DNA of 64,000 bases from positions 63,574,001-63,638,000 of the forward strand of contig JAIOJX010000002.1 of assembly GCA_022376925.1 (NCBI GenBank), in the 5' to 3' direction. Below the pieces are notes generated by a model, which was given only the letters and a program-made list of their open reading frames with translations, was not told where the DNA came from and did not search any database. The translations under genes and the position numbers were made by a program. The DNA is from Tragulus kanchil (lineage: Eukaryota; Chordata; Mammalia; Artiodactyla; Tragulidae). This document shows, piece by piece, positions 24,370 through 34,566 of the stretch (its first letter is position 1; every line of letters begins with the position of its first letter).

Positions 24370-24650
24370 GAGCTTCCCTGGTGGTCCAGTGGATAAACAA
24401 TCTTCCTTGCAATGCAATGGGGCACTGGTTCAATCCCTGGCCCGGGAAGATCCCACACACCACAGAGCAATTGAACTGGTGTGTCCAATTAGGAGCCAGC
24501 ACTCTGGAGCACACACGCCCAGAGCCAGTGCTCTGTGACGAAAGAGGCCACTACTATGGGAGACCCACACAAGGAAAAGAATAAAGACGGATGAAAATAA
24601 ATGAATAAAAAAACAATGAAAGAGGCCAAAATTTAAAAAAAAAAAACAAC
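24370..24650 (+). mobile_element. CHR-like SINE, short-tail type (copy H2, complete)
   Basis: Complete insertion flanked by 'aactgtggttg' at 24359-24369 and 24651-24661. The tail reads 'aaaataaatgaataaaaaaa' then 'caatgaaagaggccaaaatt' and poly-A. This best shows the short 3' end. Confidence 0.93.
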
Positions 24651-24683
24651 AACTGTGGTTGACCTTTAAGTTTTTATTATAGT

Positions 24684-24790
24684 CAGAAAGTCCTGAATTT
24701 ATTCCACCTTTTAGCCTCTGAGTGATCTTCAGTAAGTTACTTCAACTTTTTCAGTCTTGGTTTCCCTCATTGGAACACAGCACTGGGGGA
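24684..24790 (+). mobile_element. MIR fragment
   Basis: The text 'tgagtgatcttcagtaagtt', 'acttcaactttttcagtc' and 'ttggtttccctcattgg' matches the central MIR region on the plus strand. Short and diverged. Confidence 0.65.
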
Positions 24791-25199
24791 ACACATGGTA
24801 ACTTATAAATGAATCTTGATTCCTATCATCATCATCATCTCCTTCATCCAATTCGAATTCATTCACCTTATTTTTTAAAACCCATGAGAAATTTCCTGTT
24901 CTTCTTCCCCACTTTGAGGTCAGCTAATCAATTGGTTAAAAAAGACTACTAAAATATCTTTAAATCAACCCCCAAATTTGGTAGTATTTATAACAATTGT
25001 GAAGTTATTTCAATCAATGTCAGACATAGAAAGTATTACTATAAGGTTCACGACTGAAATATTGATGTAGTTTCTGGATTTGCTTTCAGAGTGGATGAAA
25101 AGGGAACTTTTTTGGGGGGAAGACCCTGTACCCTTTCTTCACTCTACTTCTTTCTTTTTCACCTTAATGCCACTGAAACTGACACCAGTAAGATAGAAA
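24791..25199. other. Unclassified single-copy stretch
   Basis: About 400 bases with no gene or recognised repeat. A short 'atcatc' run is at 24829-24840. Confidence 0.55.
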
Positions 25200-25410
25200 G
25201 AAAGAAAGAGTCAGTTGCTCAGTCGTGTCCAACTCCTTGCTCCACCACAGACTGTAGCCTTCTAGGCTCCTCTGTCCACGGAATTCTCTAGGCAAGAATA
25301 CTGGAGTGGGTTGTCATTCCCTTCTCCATGGGATCTTCCTGGCCCAGAAATCGAACCCAAGTCTCCTGCACTGCAGGTGGAGTCTGTACTGTGAGCCACC
25401 GGGAAAGACT
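25200..25410 (-). mobile_element. Bov-tA SINE
   Basis: Complement of a Bov-tA. Landmarks on the plus strand: 'agttgctcagtcgtgtccaa', 'ggcaagaatactggagtgg', 'gggatcttcctggcccag', 'ctgtgagccaccgggaaag'. Missing bases around 25240-25260 show moderate age. Confidence 0.88.
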
Positions 25411-25510
25411 AGAAGATAGTTATGCAAGTAATTTTCATTATCAGAAACCTTTTCCCGAGAATCTAGTCTATAGGAAGCAGAGGCTAAAGCTGGAAGAAAG
25501 CTGGGAGAAA

Positions 25511-25714
25511 GTGAAAGTGTTAGTTGCTCAGACTTGTCGGACTCTGTGATCCCTTGGACTGTAGCCTGGTAACCTCTTCTGTACATAGGCAAGAATAATG
25601 GAGTGGGTAGCCATTGCCTTCTCCAGGGGATCTTCCTGACCCAGTGATTGAACTCAGGTCACACATACTGGGGGCAGATTCTTTATGATCTGAGCCATTC
25701 TTTACTATCAGGGA
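25511..25714 (-). mobile_element. Bov-tA SINE, diverged
   Basis: Second Bov-tA only about 100 bases from the previous one, same orientation: 'gttagttgctcagacttgtc', 'ggcaagaataatggagtgg', 'ggatcttcctgacccagtg', 'tttatgatctgagccattc'. A head insertion separates 'gagccattc' from 'atcagggag'. Confidence 0.85.
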
Positions 25715-27837
25715 GACAGTAAGCAGCAAAACAGAGAAGAGAGAGATACTTCCCCAGACACATCCCCATTCTTAGTTTGGTGCATTTATTTCTGGAGAAA
25801 ACGGAACTCGAGAGATCTTAGGAACCTGAGGGCATTCACTTGAAATATTTTTAGTGAAACAAAACAGAAACTCAGGTTTGCAACAGTCAAACAACAAATA
25901 ACATAACCTATTTGTAGGTGGCTTCCCAAATCTTGCCTTCCAACTTGGGCTAGGTTAATAACAAAATGTTATGAGGGTAAAAATAGATGCCTTAAGCCAT
26001 CTTAATACCAGAAGCAAGCTTTTTCTGTGATCTGAGTTGCAGAGAGAAAAGAGGAAACAGAGGAACAAAACACATTGTTACTGTTACACTTTCATAACGC
26101 AATTTTCATCAGGAAATATTCTTTGAGTCTTCACAGGTGCCTCCTACACAAACTTATGAAAAGAAATACTTTTTTTCCCAAAACTTGATATTTTCTGTAA
26201 CTCAAAATCTTAGTCCTGGTAAATACAGGAAGCTCCAAAACAACTGAACAGTTGGATCTGACATCTGTCCCATTTTATGACACATGGCAGCCCCTCACCA
26301 TTGTTTTGTGAGGCACTGTCACTTCTGAAGTCGGATTTGAGGCAAGCATAGTCAGTTTACACCAGACTTGAAGTAGCCAGGTAAATACAGTTTTGCTGAG
26401 AGATGATATGACAAATTCAGACGTGTTATACTTTTTGTACCTCAAATGCTGTGACATTTCCCTTCTTGTCTGAAATAAACATTTTTTATCCCAGCAGAGA
26501 TGCAAACAAAATTAACCTAATACTTCACAAATATTTGCCTCTTGGTATACAAACTCATTATTGACATACATTTGCTTTTCCTGAGGAGTAACTGGTTTCG
26601 GTCAGAATCTAAGTCCCTATATTTGCTTTCAACTCCCAACTGTAAGGTGGTTAAGGTATTGCCTAGAATGAGAGGTATGCTTTTTGTGGTTGGTCTCTCC
26701 TTTGTAGCTCTCATTTAATCAGGCAGAATAGCCTAGACCCAGTGATTGAACTCAGGTCACACATACTGGGGGCAGATTCTTTATGATCTGAGCCATTCTT
26801 TACTATCAGGGAGACAGTAAGCAGCAAAACAGAGAAGAGAGAGATACTTCCCCAGACACATCCCCATTCTTAGTTTGGTGCATTTATTTCTGGAGAAAAC
26901 GGAACTCGAGAGATCTTAGGAACCTGAGGGCATTCACTTGAAATATTTTTAGTGAAACAAAACAGAAACTCAGGTTTGCAACAGTCAAACAACAAATAAC
27001 ATAACCTATTTGTAGGTGGCTTCCCAAATCTTGCCTTCCAACTTGGGCTAGGTTAATAACAAAATGTTATGAGGGTAAAAATAGATGCCTTAAGCCATCT
27101 TAATACCAGAAGCAAGCTTTTTCTGTGATCTGAGTTGCAGAGAGAAAAGAGGAAACAGAGGAACAAAACACATTGTTACTGTTACACTTTCATAACGCAG
27201 TTTTCATCAGGAAATATTCTTTGAGTCTTCACAGGTGCCTCCTACACAAACTTATGAAAAGAAATACTTTTTTTCCCAAAACTTGATATTTTCTGTAACT
27301 CAAAATCCTAGTCCTGGTAAATACAGGAAGCTCCAAAACAACTGAACAGTTGGATCTGACATCTGTCCCATTTTATGACACATGGCAGCCCCTCACCATT
27401 GTTTTGTGAGGCACTGTCACTTCTGAAGTCGGATTTGAGGCAAGCATAGTCAGTTTACACCAGACTTGAAGTAGCCAGGTAAATACAGTTTTGCTGAGAG
27501 ATGATATGACAAATTCAGACGTGTTATACTTTTTGTACCTCAAATGCTGTGACATTTCCCTTCTTGTCTGAAATAAACATTTTTTATCCCAGCAGAGATG
27601 CAAACAAAATTAACCTAATACTTCACAAATATTTGCCTCTTGGTATACAAACTCATTATTGACATACATTTGCTTTTCCTGCAGGAGTAACTGGTTTCGG
27701 TCAGAATCTAAGTCCCTATATTTGCTTTCAACTCCCAACTGTAAGGTGGTTAAGGTATTGCCTAGAATGAGAGGTATGCTTTTTGTGGTTGGTCTCTCCT
27801 TTTGTAGCTCTCATTTAATCAGGCAGAATATGCCTAG
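25638..27837 (+). repeat. Tandem duplication I (about 1.098 kb unit)
   Basis: Copy 1 is 25638-26735 and copy 2 is 26736-27837 (offset 1098), starting inside the Bov-tA at 'gacccagtgattgaactcag'. Differences: 'cgcaatttt' versus 'cgcagtttt', 'aaaatctta' versus 'aaaatccta', 'tcctgagg' versus 'tcctgcagg'. The unit after the SINE is unclassified. Confidence 0.95.
26736..26812 (-). mobile_element. Bov-tA SINE, partial (copy I2)
   Basis: The head third of the Bov-tA at 25511-25714, repeated by duplication I. The sharp left edge is the joint. Confidence 0.82.
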
Positions 27838-27856
27838 TAAGACAGCTGAAATGGTG

Positions 27857-28055
27857 CTTATGTGTGCTCAATTGCTTCAGACATGTCCAGCTCTTTGCTG
27901 TACTGTGGACTGTAGCCTACCAGCCTCCTCTGTCCATGGGATTCTCCAGGCAAGAATACTGGAATGGATTATCATGCCCTCCTCCAGGGGGTCTTCCCAA
28001 CCCAGGGATTGAACTGGGGTCTCGTGCATGCCAGGCAGATTCTTTACCAGCTTGC
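27857..28055 (-). mobile_element. Bov-tA SINE (copy J1)
   Basis: Complement of a Bov-tA: 'gtgctcaattgcttcagac', 'ggcaagaatactggaatgg', 'gggattgaactggggtctc', 'cagattctttaccagcttgc'. The tRNA-like head is broken near 28050 ('cttgcctagagc' in place of the usual 'ctgagccacc'). Confidence 0.85.
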
Positions 28056-28149
28056 CTAGAGCATGATCCAGTTAGTGGTATAAAAAAGAATAAGAATAGC
28101 TAATGTGTACTATATGATACCATATGGCCAAAATTGTATATAAATTAAT

Positions 28150-28824
28150 CGCTTAAAAATAGTACATCTTTGAATGGCAGTGATGAGTGTGAGCATGCTT
28201 GCCTTCTTTCAAATATTAGAGAAATATTAGAAATATTTAATTTTTAAGTATAGTGTTGGCTGTTTGCTTTTTGTAGACACTATCAAGTTGATGAAGTTCC
28301 CTTATATTCTTAGCTACTGAGAGTTTGCATTATAAATGGGTATTGAATTTTGCCACATGCTTTACCTACATTTACTGGGATGTTTCCATGGTTTTTCTTC
28401 TTTATTCTGTTAGTAATATGAATTAAATTGACTAATTTTCTAAAGTTTAGTCAAGTTTACAAGTCTGTGTTCATTCACTTATTCTTAACTGGTCTATATA
28501 GGAATTAATCAATTTTGTTGACCTATTTCAAATCTATTTTTGGCTTTCTATTTCATTGATTACGTGCTCTATCTTTATCTGCCTCTATTTACATATATTC
28601 TGCTCTTCTTTGCTAGCTTCTTAATATAGAACCTCAGGTTGTTGATTTTAGATCTTTCATCTTTCTCATATAAGTATTTAAATCTATAACTTTCTCTCTT
28701 AAAACTGCTTCAAGTGCATCCCTCAAATGTTGGTATGCTGTATTTTCATTATTCTTCAGTTCAAACTGTGTTCTAGTGACTATTATTATTTCCTCTTTTA
28801 CAATGTAAAAGTAGTAAGTTATTA
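28150..28824 (-). mobile_element. L1 ORF2 fragment, antisense (copy J1)
   Basis: Antisense L1 reverse-transcriptase-region text: 'tttctattctgttagtaat'-like sequence, 'catttactgggatgtttcc', 'tggctttctatttcattgat', 'aaaactgcttcaagtgcatc', 'ttcattattcttcagttcaa'. Every frame is broken, so this is a dead copy. Confidence 0.75.
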
Positions 28825-29007
28825 TTTCCTTTCTTTACTATACATTTGCTTTTCCTGGGTTGGGTTTCTCTCCCTTTTGTTCAACTCCCAACTGTAAGGT
28901 GGTTAAGGTATTGCCTAGAATGAGAGGTATGCTTTTGTGGTTGGTCTCTCCTTTGTAGCTCTCATTTAATCAGGCAGAATATGCCTAGTAAGACAGCTGA
29001 AATGGTG

Positions 29008-29206
29008 CTTATGTGTGCTCAATTGCTTCAGACATGTCCAGCTCTTTGCTGTACTGTGGACTGTAGCCTACCAGCCTCCTCTGTCCATGGGATTCTCCAG
29101 GCAAGAATACTGGAATGGATTATCATGCCCTCCTCCAGGGGGTCTTCCCAACCCAGGGATTGAACTGGGGTCTCGTGCATGCCAGGCAGATTCTTTACCA
29201 GCTTGC
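29008..29206 (-). mobile_element. Bov-tA SINE (copy J2)
   Basis: Second copy of 27857-28055, produced by duplication J. Confidence 0.85.
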
Positions 29207-29300
29207 CTAGAGCATGATCCAGTTAGTGGTATAAAAAAGAATAAGAATAGCTAATGTGTACTATATGATACCATATGGCCAAAATTGTATATAAATTAAT

Positions 29301-30179
29301 CGCTTAAAAATAGTACATCTTTGAATGGCAGTGATGAGTGTGAGCATGCTTGCCTTCTTTCAAATATTAGAGAAATATTAGAAATATTTAATTTTTAAGT
29401 ATAGTGTTGGCTGTTTGCTTTTTGTAGACACTATCAAGTTGATGAAGTTCCCTTATATTCTTAGCTACTGAGAGTTTGCATTATAAATGGGTATTGGATT
29501 TTGCCACATGCTTTACCTACATTTACTGGGATGTTTCCATGGTTTTTCTTCTTTATTCTGTTAGTAATATGAATTAAATTGACTAATTTTCTAAAGTTTA
29601 GTCAAGTTTACAAGTCTGTGTTCATTCACTTATTCTTAACTGGTCTATCTAGGAATTAATCAATTTTGTTGACCTATTTCAAATCTATTTTTGGCTTTCT
29701 ATTTCATTGATTACGTGCTCTATCTTTATCTGCCTCTATTTACATATATTCTGCTCTTCTTTGCTAGCTTCTTAATATAGAACCTCAGGTTGTTGATTTT
29801 AGATCTTTCATCTTTCTCATATAAGTATTTAAATCTATAACTTTCTCTCTTAAAACTGCTTCAAGTGCATCCCTCAAATGTTGGTATGCTGTATTTTCAT
29901 TATTCTTCAGTTCAAACTGTGTTCTAGTGACTATTATTATTTCCTCTTTTACAATGTAAAAGTAGTAAGTTATTTAATTTCCAAATATGTTGCAATTTCT
30001 TGACCTGTATATGAGCTTACTTGAGAGAAAAAGACATGATCTGTGTGCACTAAAAATTTTTTGTTGTTGTTTTTTAGAAGTTGTGTTATGCGATGTTGTC
30101 TAAATATCAGTTAGATCAAGATGGTTCATAAGATTGCTTGGATTAGTGTTGCCACTGCTGATCGTTTGTTCAGTTGTTC
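29301..30179 (-). mobile_element. L1 ORF2 fragment, antisense (main copy, left of SINE)
   Basis: Continues the same L1 beyond the J joint: 'atttaatttccaaatatg', 'atgatctgtgtgcactaa', 'atcagttagatcaagatggt'. It is interrupted by a SINE at 30181-30470 and resumes at 30471 with 'cagttgtttattaattacag'. Diverged and non-coding. Confidence 0.78.
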
Positions 30180-30180
30180 T

Positions 30181-30470
30181 GTTTTTCGGGGTGTGGGTAG
30201 GGAGAAGGGGGGTGCACTTCTATTGGTCTTTCATTTATCTATTTTTCACCCATCTTTTTTCTCTGGCCCGTGTGGGCCTCCCATCACGGTGGCCTCTGTT
30301 GTTGCAGAGCACCAGTTCTGGGCGCATGCACTCCAGAGCTCCGGCTCAGTAATTGGACACATGGGTCCTGCCTCTTGGCGGCACGTGGGATCTTCCCAGG
30401 CCATGGATTGAACTGGCGCCCCTTGCACTGCAAGGCAGTCTCCTTACCTGCTGGACCACCAGGGAAGCCC
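30181..30470 (-). mobile_element. CHR-like SINE, long-tail type (copy K1), inside L1
   Basis: On the complement: 'ggggcttccctggtggtcca', 'gagccggagctctggagtgc', extension 'caatagaagtgcaccccc'. The 3' GC-rich extension is present but altered. Target-site copies 'cagttgtt' at 30171-30178 and 30471-30478 lie within L1 sequence, so the SINE is younger than the L1. Confidence 0.9.
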
Positions 30471-30545
30471 CAGTTGTTTATTAATTACAGAGGGATCAGT
30501 TCTTAAATCTCAAAATTCAACTGTGGAGTTATTTTCTTCCTTAAA
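30471..30545 (-). mobile_element. L1 ORF2 fragment, right of SINE
   Basis: 'tattaattacagagggatca' and 'aattcaactgtggagttatt' continue the antisense L1 text after the SINE insertion. The boundary on the right is uncertain. Confidence 0.6.
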
Positions 30546-30990
30546 TTATATCATGAATTTTAAAGACTTTTAAATACGTTACCTGCTCCTGTCTTCTGTA
30601 TTATCACAGGAAGTTTTGTTGTATATATATTTTCTGAATTATAAATAAGCTCTGCAATACATTTTGTCGTACATACACTCTATAAAGCATTTTGGTTAAT
30701 GTTTTATATTGTCAATATTCATTTATGTGTAGACATAAAAATGTCCTTTTTGAAATTCCATTTTTCTGTTTGTGATTATTTTTATTTTGATTGAAATTTT
30801 TTGTTAGAATATTGGGTTTTTGGAAAAAAAAAAGGTTTTGTTTCTGGTGACAAATTATCTCATTGGTTTTTCTGAAAACATACTTTACCTCATTTTTTTT
30901 AAAAAATTCAATTGTTTTGCCATTTTCTTCATTCAGAGTTTTGCTGTTGCACCCATAATATGTGCATTTTTCCCTCCCAAATGCCTTTGC
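30546..30990. other. Unclassified AT-rich stretch (repeated at 31696-32147)
   Basis: T-rich sequence with no recognised gene. It may be further decayed L1, but I cannot follow the L1 pattern with confidence. Its copy lies in 31696-32147. Confidence 0.5.
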
Positions 30991-31323
30991 CTCTCTAAAA
31001 CTGCTTCAAGTGCATCCTCAAATGTTGGTATGCTGTATTTTCATTATTCTTCAGTTCAAACTGTGTTCTAGTGACTATTATTATTTCCTCTTTTACAATG
31101 TAAAAGTAGTAAGTTATTTAATTTCCAAATATGTTGCAATTTCTTGACCTGTATATGAGCTTACTTGAGAGAAAAAGACATGATCTGTGTGCACTAAAAA
31201 TTTTTTGTTGTTGTTTTTTAGAAGTTGTGTTATGCGATGTTGTCTAAATATCAGTTAGATCAAGATGGTTCATAAGATTGCTTGGATTAGTGTTGCCACT
31301 GCTGATCGTTTGTTCAGTTGTTC
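30991..31323 (-). mobile_element. L1 ORF2 fragment, antisense (copy K2)
   Basis: Second copy of 29845-30179, produced by duplication K. The matching right part is at about 31620-31695. Confidence 0.75.
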
Positions 31324-31619
31324 TTTTTTTCGGGGGGGGGTGTGGGTAGGGAGAAGGGGGGTGCACTTCTATTGGTCTTTCATTTATCTATTTTTCACCC
31401 ATCTTTTTTCTCTGGCCCGTGTGGGCCTCCCATCACGGTGGCCTCTGTTGTTGCAGAGCACCAGTTCTGGGCGCATGCACTCCAGAGCTCCGGCTCAGTA
31501 ATTGGACACATGGGTCCTGCCTCTTGGCGGCACGTGGGATCTTCCCAGGCCATGGATTGAACTGGCGCCCCTTGCACTGCAAGGCAGTCTCCTTACCTGC
31601 TGGACCACCAGGGAAGCCC
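31324..31619 (-). mobile_element. CHR-like SINE, long-tail type (copy K2)
   Basis: Second copy of 30181-30470, produced by duplication K, with a longer G-run at its tail end. Confidence 0.9.
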
Positions 31620-32205
31620 CAGTTGTTTATTAATTACAGAGGGATCAGTTCTTAAATCTCAAAATTCAACTGTGGAGTTATTTTCTTCCTTAAATTATAT
31701 CATGAATTTTAAAGACTTTTAAATACGTTACCTGCTCCTGTCTTCTGTATTATCACAGGAAGTTTTGTTGTATATATATTTTCTGAATTATAAATAAGCT
31801 CTGCAATACATTTTGTCGTACATACACTCTATAAAGCATTTTGGTTAATGTTTTATATTGTCAATATTCATTTATGTGTAGACATAAAAATGTCCTTTTT
31901 GAAATTCCATTTTTCTGTTTGTGATTATTTTTATTTTGATTGAAATTTTTTGTTAGAATATTGGGTTTTTGGAAAAAAAAAAGGTTTTGTTTCTGGTGAC
32001 AAATTATCTCATTGGTTTTTCTGAAAACATACTTTACCTCATTTTTTTTAAAAAATTCAATTGTTTTGCCATTTTCTTCATTCAGAGTTTTGCTGGTTGC
32101 ACCCATAATATGTGCATTTTTTTCCCTCCCCAAATGCCTTTGCCTCCAAAGGGCATTTGTACCTTTTACCTAGCTTTTATTCTATATATAATATTTATAC
32201 TTATT

Positions 32206-32346
32206 TGTTTGACTGCACTGGGTCTTACTTGTGACATAAGCAGTCTTTAACTGTGACATGTGGAATCTGGTTCCCTAACCAGGGATTGAACCTGGACCCC
32301 TGCATTGGAAGTACAGAGTCTCAGCCACTGAACTACCAGGATGTCC
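32206..32346 (-). mobile_element. CHR-1-like SINE
   Basis: On the complement: 'ggacatcctggtagttcagt', 'ttcaatccctggttaggg', 'accagattccacatgtcac'. This fits an old CHR-1-type tRNA-Glu SINE. Not duplicated. Confidence 0.8.
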
Positions 32347-32638
32347 TTTAACTTCATTTTTGAGAAATATTTTCAGTGGATTTAGAATATAGGTAGACAA
32401 CTATTTTCTTTCGGTATTACTGAGGCTTCTGGTATACACTCCATTCTCCCATCTGGAAGTATAGGTACTATTATAAACAGATTGGGAAAAAAAAAAACCC
32501 AAGCAAATGAAACTTAAGTCATTTCATGAATACAATCAAACCCGGAATATTTGGGGAAAAGACATTCCACATAGAGGAAAAATTAATTCAGAAACTCTGA
32601 GGTAGAAACATATATTCCATGTTAAAGAAACTATGACG

Positions 32639-32971
32639 GGGCTTCCCCTGGTGGTCCAGTGGATAAGGATACCGCCTTGCAGTGCAAGGGGCACCGGTTC
32701 GATCCCTGGCCTGGGAAGATCCCACGTGCCGCGGAACGGCTGGACCGATGTGTCCAATGACCAAGCCGGAGCCCTGGAGCGCATGCACCCAGAGCCGGCG
32801 CTCTGCAACAGACGCCACCGCGATGGGAGGCCCACAGGAGCCAAAGGACAAAGACGGATGAACATAGAGAAATGAAGGACCAATAGAAGTGGCCCTCCCG
32901 CTCCCCTCCCTCCCCAACCCGACCCCAGCCCTAAATAAATAAATAAATAAATCTTAAAAAAAAAAAAAAAA
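32639..32971 (+). mobile_element. CHR-like SINE, long-tail type (copy L1)
   Basis: Plus strand. Head 'gggcttcccctggtggtcca', B box 'ggttcgatccc', body 'gatcccacgtgccgcggaac', then 'caatagaagtggccctcccg', a C-rich block, four AAAT units, 'tctt' and a long A-run. Target-site copies 'aaagaaactatgacg' (32624-32638) and 'aaagaaaccatgacg' (32972-32986) differ by one base. Confidence 0.95.
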
Positions 32972-33136
32972 AAAGAAACCATGACGAAAAAGAAAATTCC
33001 AGTACTATGGCTGGGTAAAACATATGGGCATACCTTGTAAAAGAAAAATTGGAAAACTATCTTTGGCCTAAATCACACAAGATGTTACAAGTCAAGATAA
33101 AGTATCTCAATTTCAATCTAATTATAATTGGAATTA

Positions 33137-33339
33137 GGGGCTTCCCTGGTGGCTCAGATGTTGAAGAATCTTCCTGCAATGTGGAACATGCAGGTGTAGT
33201 CCCCTAGGTCGGGAAGATCCCCTGGAGAAGGGAATGGCAACCCACTCCAGTATCCTTGCCTGGAGAATCCCATGGACAGAGGAGCGTTACAGGCTACAGT
33301 CCACAGGGTCAGACACAACTGAGTGACTACGGTACTACT
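33137..33339 (+). mobile_element. Bov-tA SINE (copy L1)
   Basis: Plus-strand Bov-tA with nearly the full body: 'gggcttccctggtggctcag', 'gggaagatcccctggagaag', 'ggaatggcaacccactccag', 'cagacacaactgagtgacta'. Target-site repeat 'ataattggaa' flanks it (33124-33133 and 33340-33349). A 10-base insertion sits near 33185. Confidence 0.92.
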
Positions 33340-33727
33340 ATAATTGGAAACCTTTGGTATGTTTTGAGAAGTGACTAAATTGATCAAAATTAATTTTAAT
33401 CCATTCTCTCATTTATGTTCATAACCCATGTGATTTACTCCCAAAAGCCCTAGAAAAATTAATGAAGTGGTGCTACACTTGTCTCCATCAGATGGATGAG
33501 GTGAAGACCTGAGGCTTCTGGTATACACTCCATTCTCCCATCTGGAAGTATAGGTACTATTATAAACAGATTGGGAAAAAAAAAAACCCAAGCAAATGAA
33601 ACTTAAGTCATTTCATGAATACAATCAAACCCGGAATATTTGGGGAAAAGACATTCCACATAGAGGAAAAATTAATTCAGAAACTCTGAGGTAGAAACAT
33701 ATATTCCATGTTAAAGAAACTATGACG

Positions 33728-34055
33728 GGGCTTCCCCTGGTGGTCCAGTGGATAAGGATACCGCCTTGCAGTGCAAGGGGCACCGGTTCGATCCCTGGCC
33801 TGGGAAGATCCCACGTGCCGCGGAACGGCTGGACCGATGTGTCCAATGACCAAGCCGGAGCCCTGGAGCGCATGCACCCAGAGCCGGCGCTCTGCAACAG
33901 ACGCCACCGCGATGGGAGGCCCACAGGAGCCAAAGGACAAAGACGGATGAACATAGAGAAATGAAGGACCAATAGAAGTGGCCCTCCCGCTCCCCTCCCT
34001 CCCCAACCCGACCCCAGCCCTAAATAAATAAATAAATAAATCTTAAAAAAAAAAA
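33728..34055 (+). mobile_element. CHR-like SINE, long-tail type (copy L2)
   Basis: Second copy of 32639-32971, produced by duplication L, with a shorter poly-A. Confidence 0.95.
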
Positions 34056-34218
34056 AGAAACCATGACGAAAAAGAAAATTCCAGTACTATGGCTGGGTAA
34101 AACATATGGGCATACCTTGTAAAAGAAAAATTGGAAAACTATCTTTGGCCTAAATCACACAAGATGTTACAAGTCAAGATAAAGTATCTCAATTTCAATC
34201 TAATTATAATTGGAATTA

Positions 34219-34421
34219 GGGGCTTCCCTGGTGGCTCAGATGTTGAAGAATCTTCCTGCAATGTGGAACATGCAGGTGTAGTCCCCTAGGTCGGGAAGAT
34301 CCCCTGGAGAAGGGAATGGCAACCCACTCCAGTATCCTTGCCTGGAGAATCCCATGGACAGAGGAGCGTTACAGGCTACAGTCCACAGGGTCAGACACAA
34401 CTGAGTGACTACGGTACTACT
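34219..34421 (+). mobile_element. Bov-tA SINE (copy L2)
   Basis: Second copy of 33137-33339, produced by duplication L. Confidence 0.92.
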
Positions 34422-34566
34422 ATAATTGGAAACCTTTGGAATGTTTTGAGAAGTGACTAAATTGATCAAAATTAATTTTCAATCCATTCTCTCATTTATG
34501 TTCATAACCCATGTGATTTACTCCCCAAAAGCCCTAGAAAAATTAATGAAGTGGTGCTACACTTGT

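Larger units (their letters stand above)
22314..24617 (+). repeat. Tandem duplication H (about 1.149 kb unit)
   Basis: Copy 1 is 22314-23462 and copy 2 is 23463-24617 (offset about 1148), a butt joint inside a SINE tail. The unit carries three SINEs in series, so all three appear twice. Copies differ by 'aagggaagc' versus 'aaggaagc' and by 'gaagaggcc' versus 'gacgaaagaggcc'. Bases 22314-22605 are unclassified. Confidence 0.95.
27727..29975 (+). repeat. Tandem duplication J (about 1.152 kb unit)
   Basis: Copy 1 is 27727-28824 and copy 2 is 28880-29975. The joint 28825-28879 has 'tacatttgcttttcctg' plus garbled bases that look like a degraded version of 27660-27726. Bases 27727-27837 occur three times because duplication I also covers them. 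Differences: 'tattgaattt' versus 'tattggattt', 'ctatatagg' versus 'ctatctagg'. Confidence 0.95.
29845..32147 (+). repeat. Tandem duplication K (about 1.147 kb unit)
   Basis: Copy 1 is 29845-30990 and copy 2 is 30991-32147. Bases 29845-29975 occur three times (also 28694-28824 and 30991-31120). Copies differ mainly in homopolymers: 'tttttcggggtgtg' in copy 1 against a run of ten G in copy 2 near 31332, plus 'ttgctgttgc' versus 'ttgctggttgc'. Confidence 0.95.
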
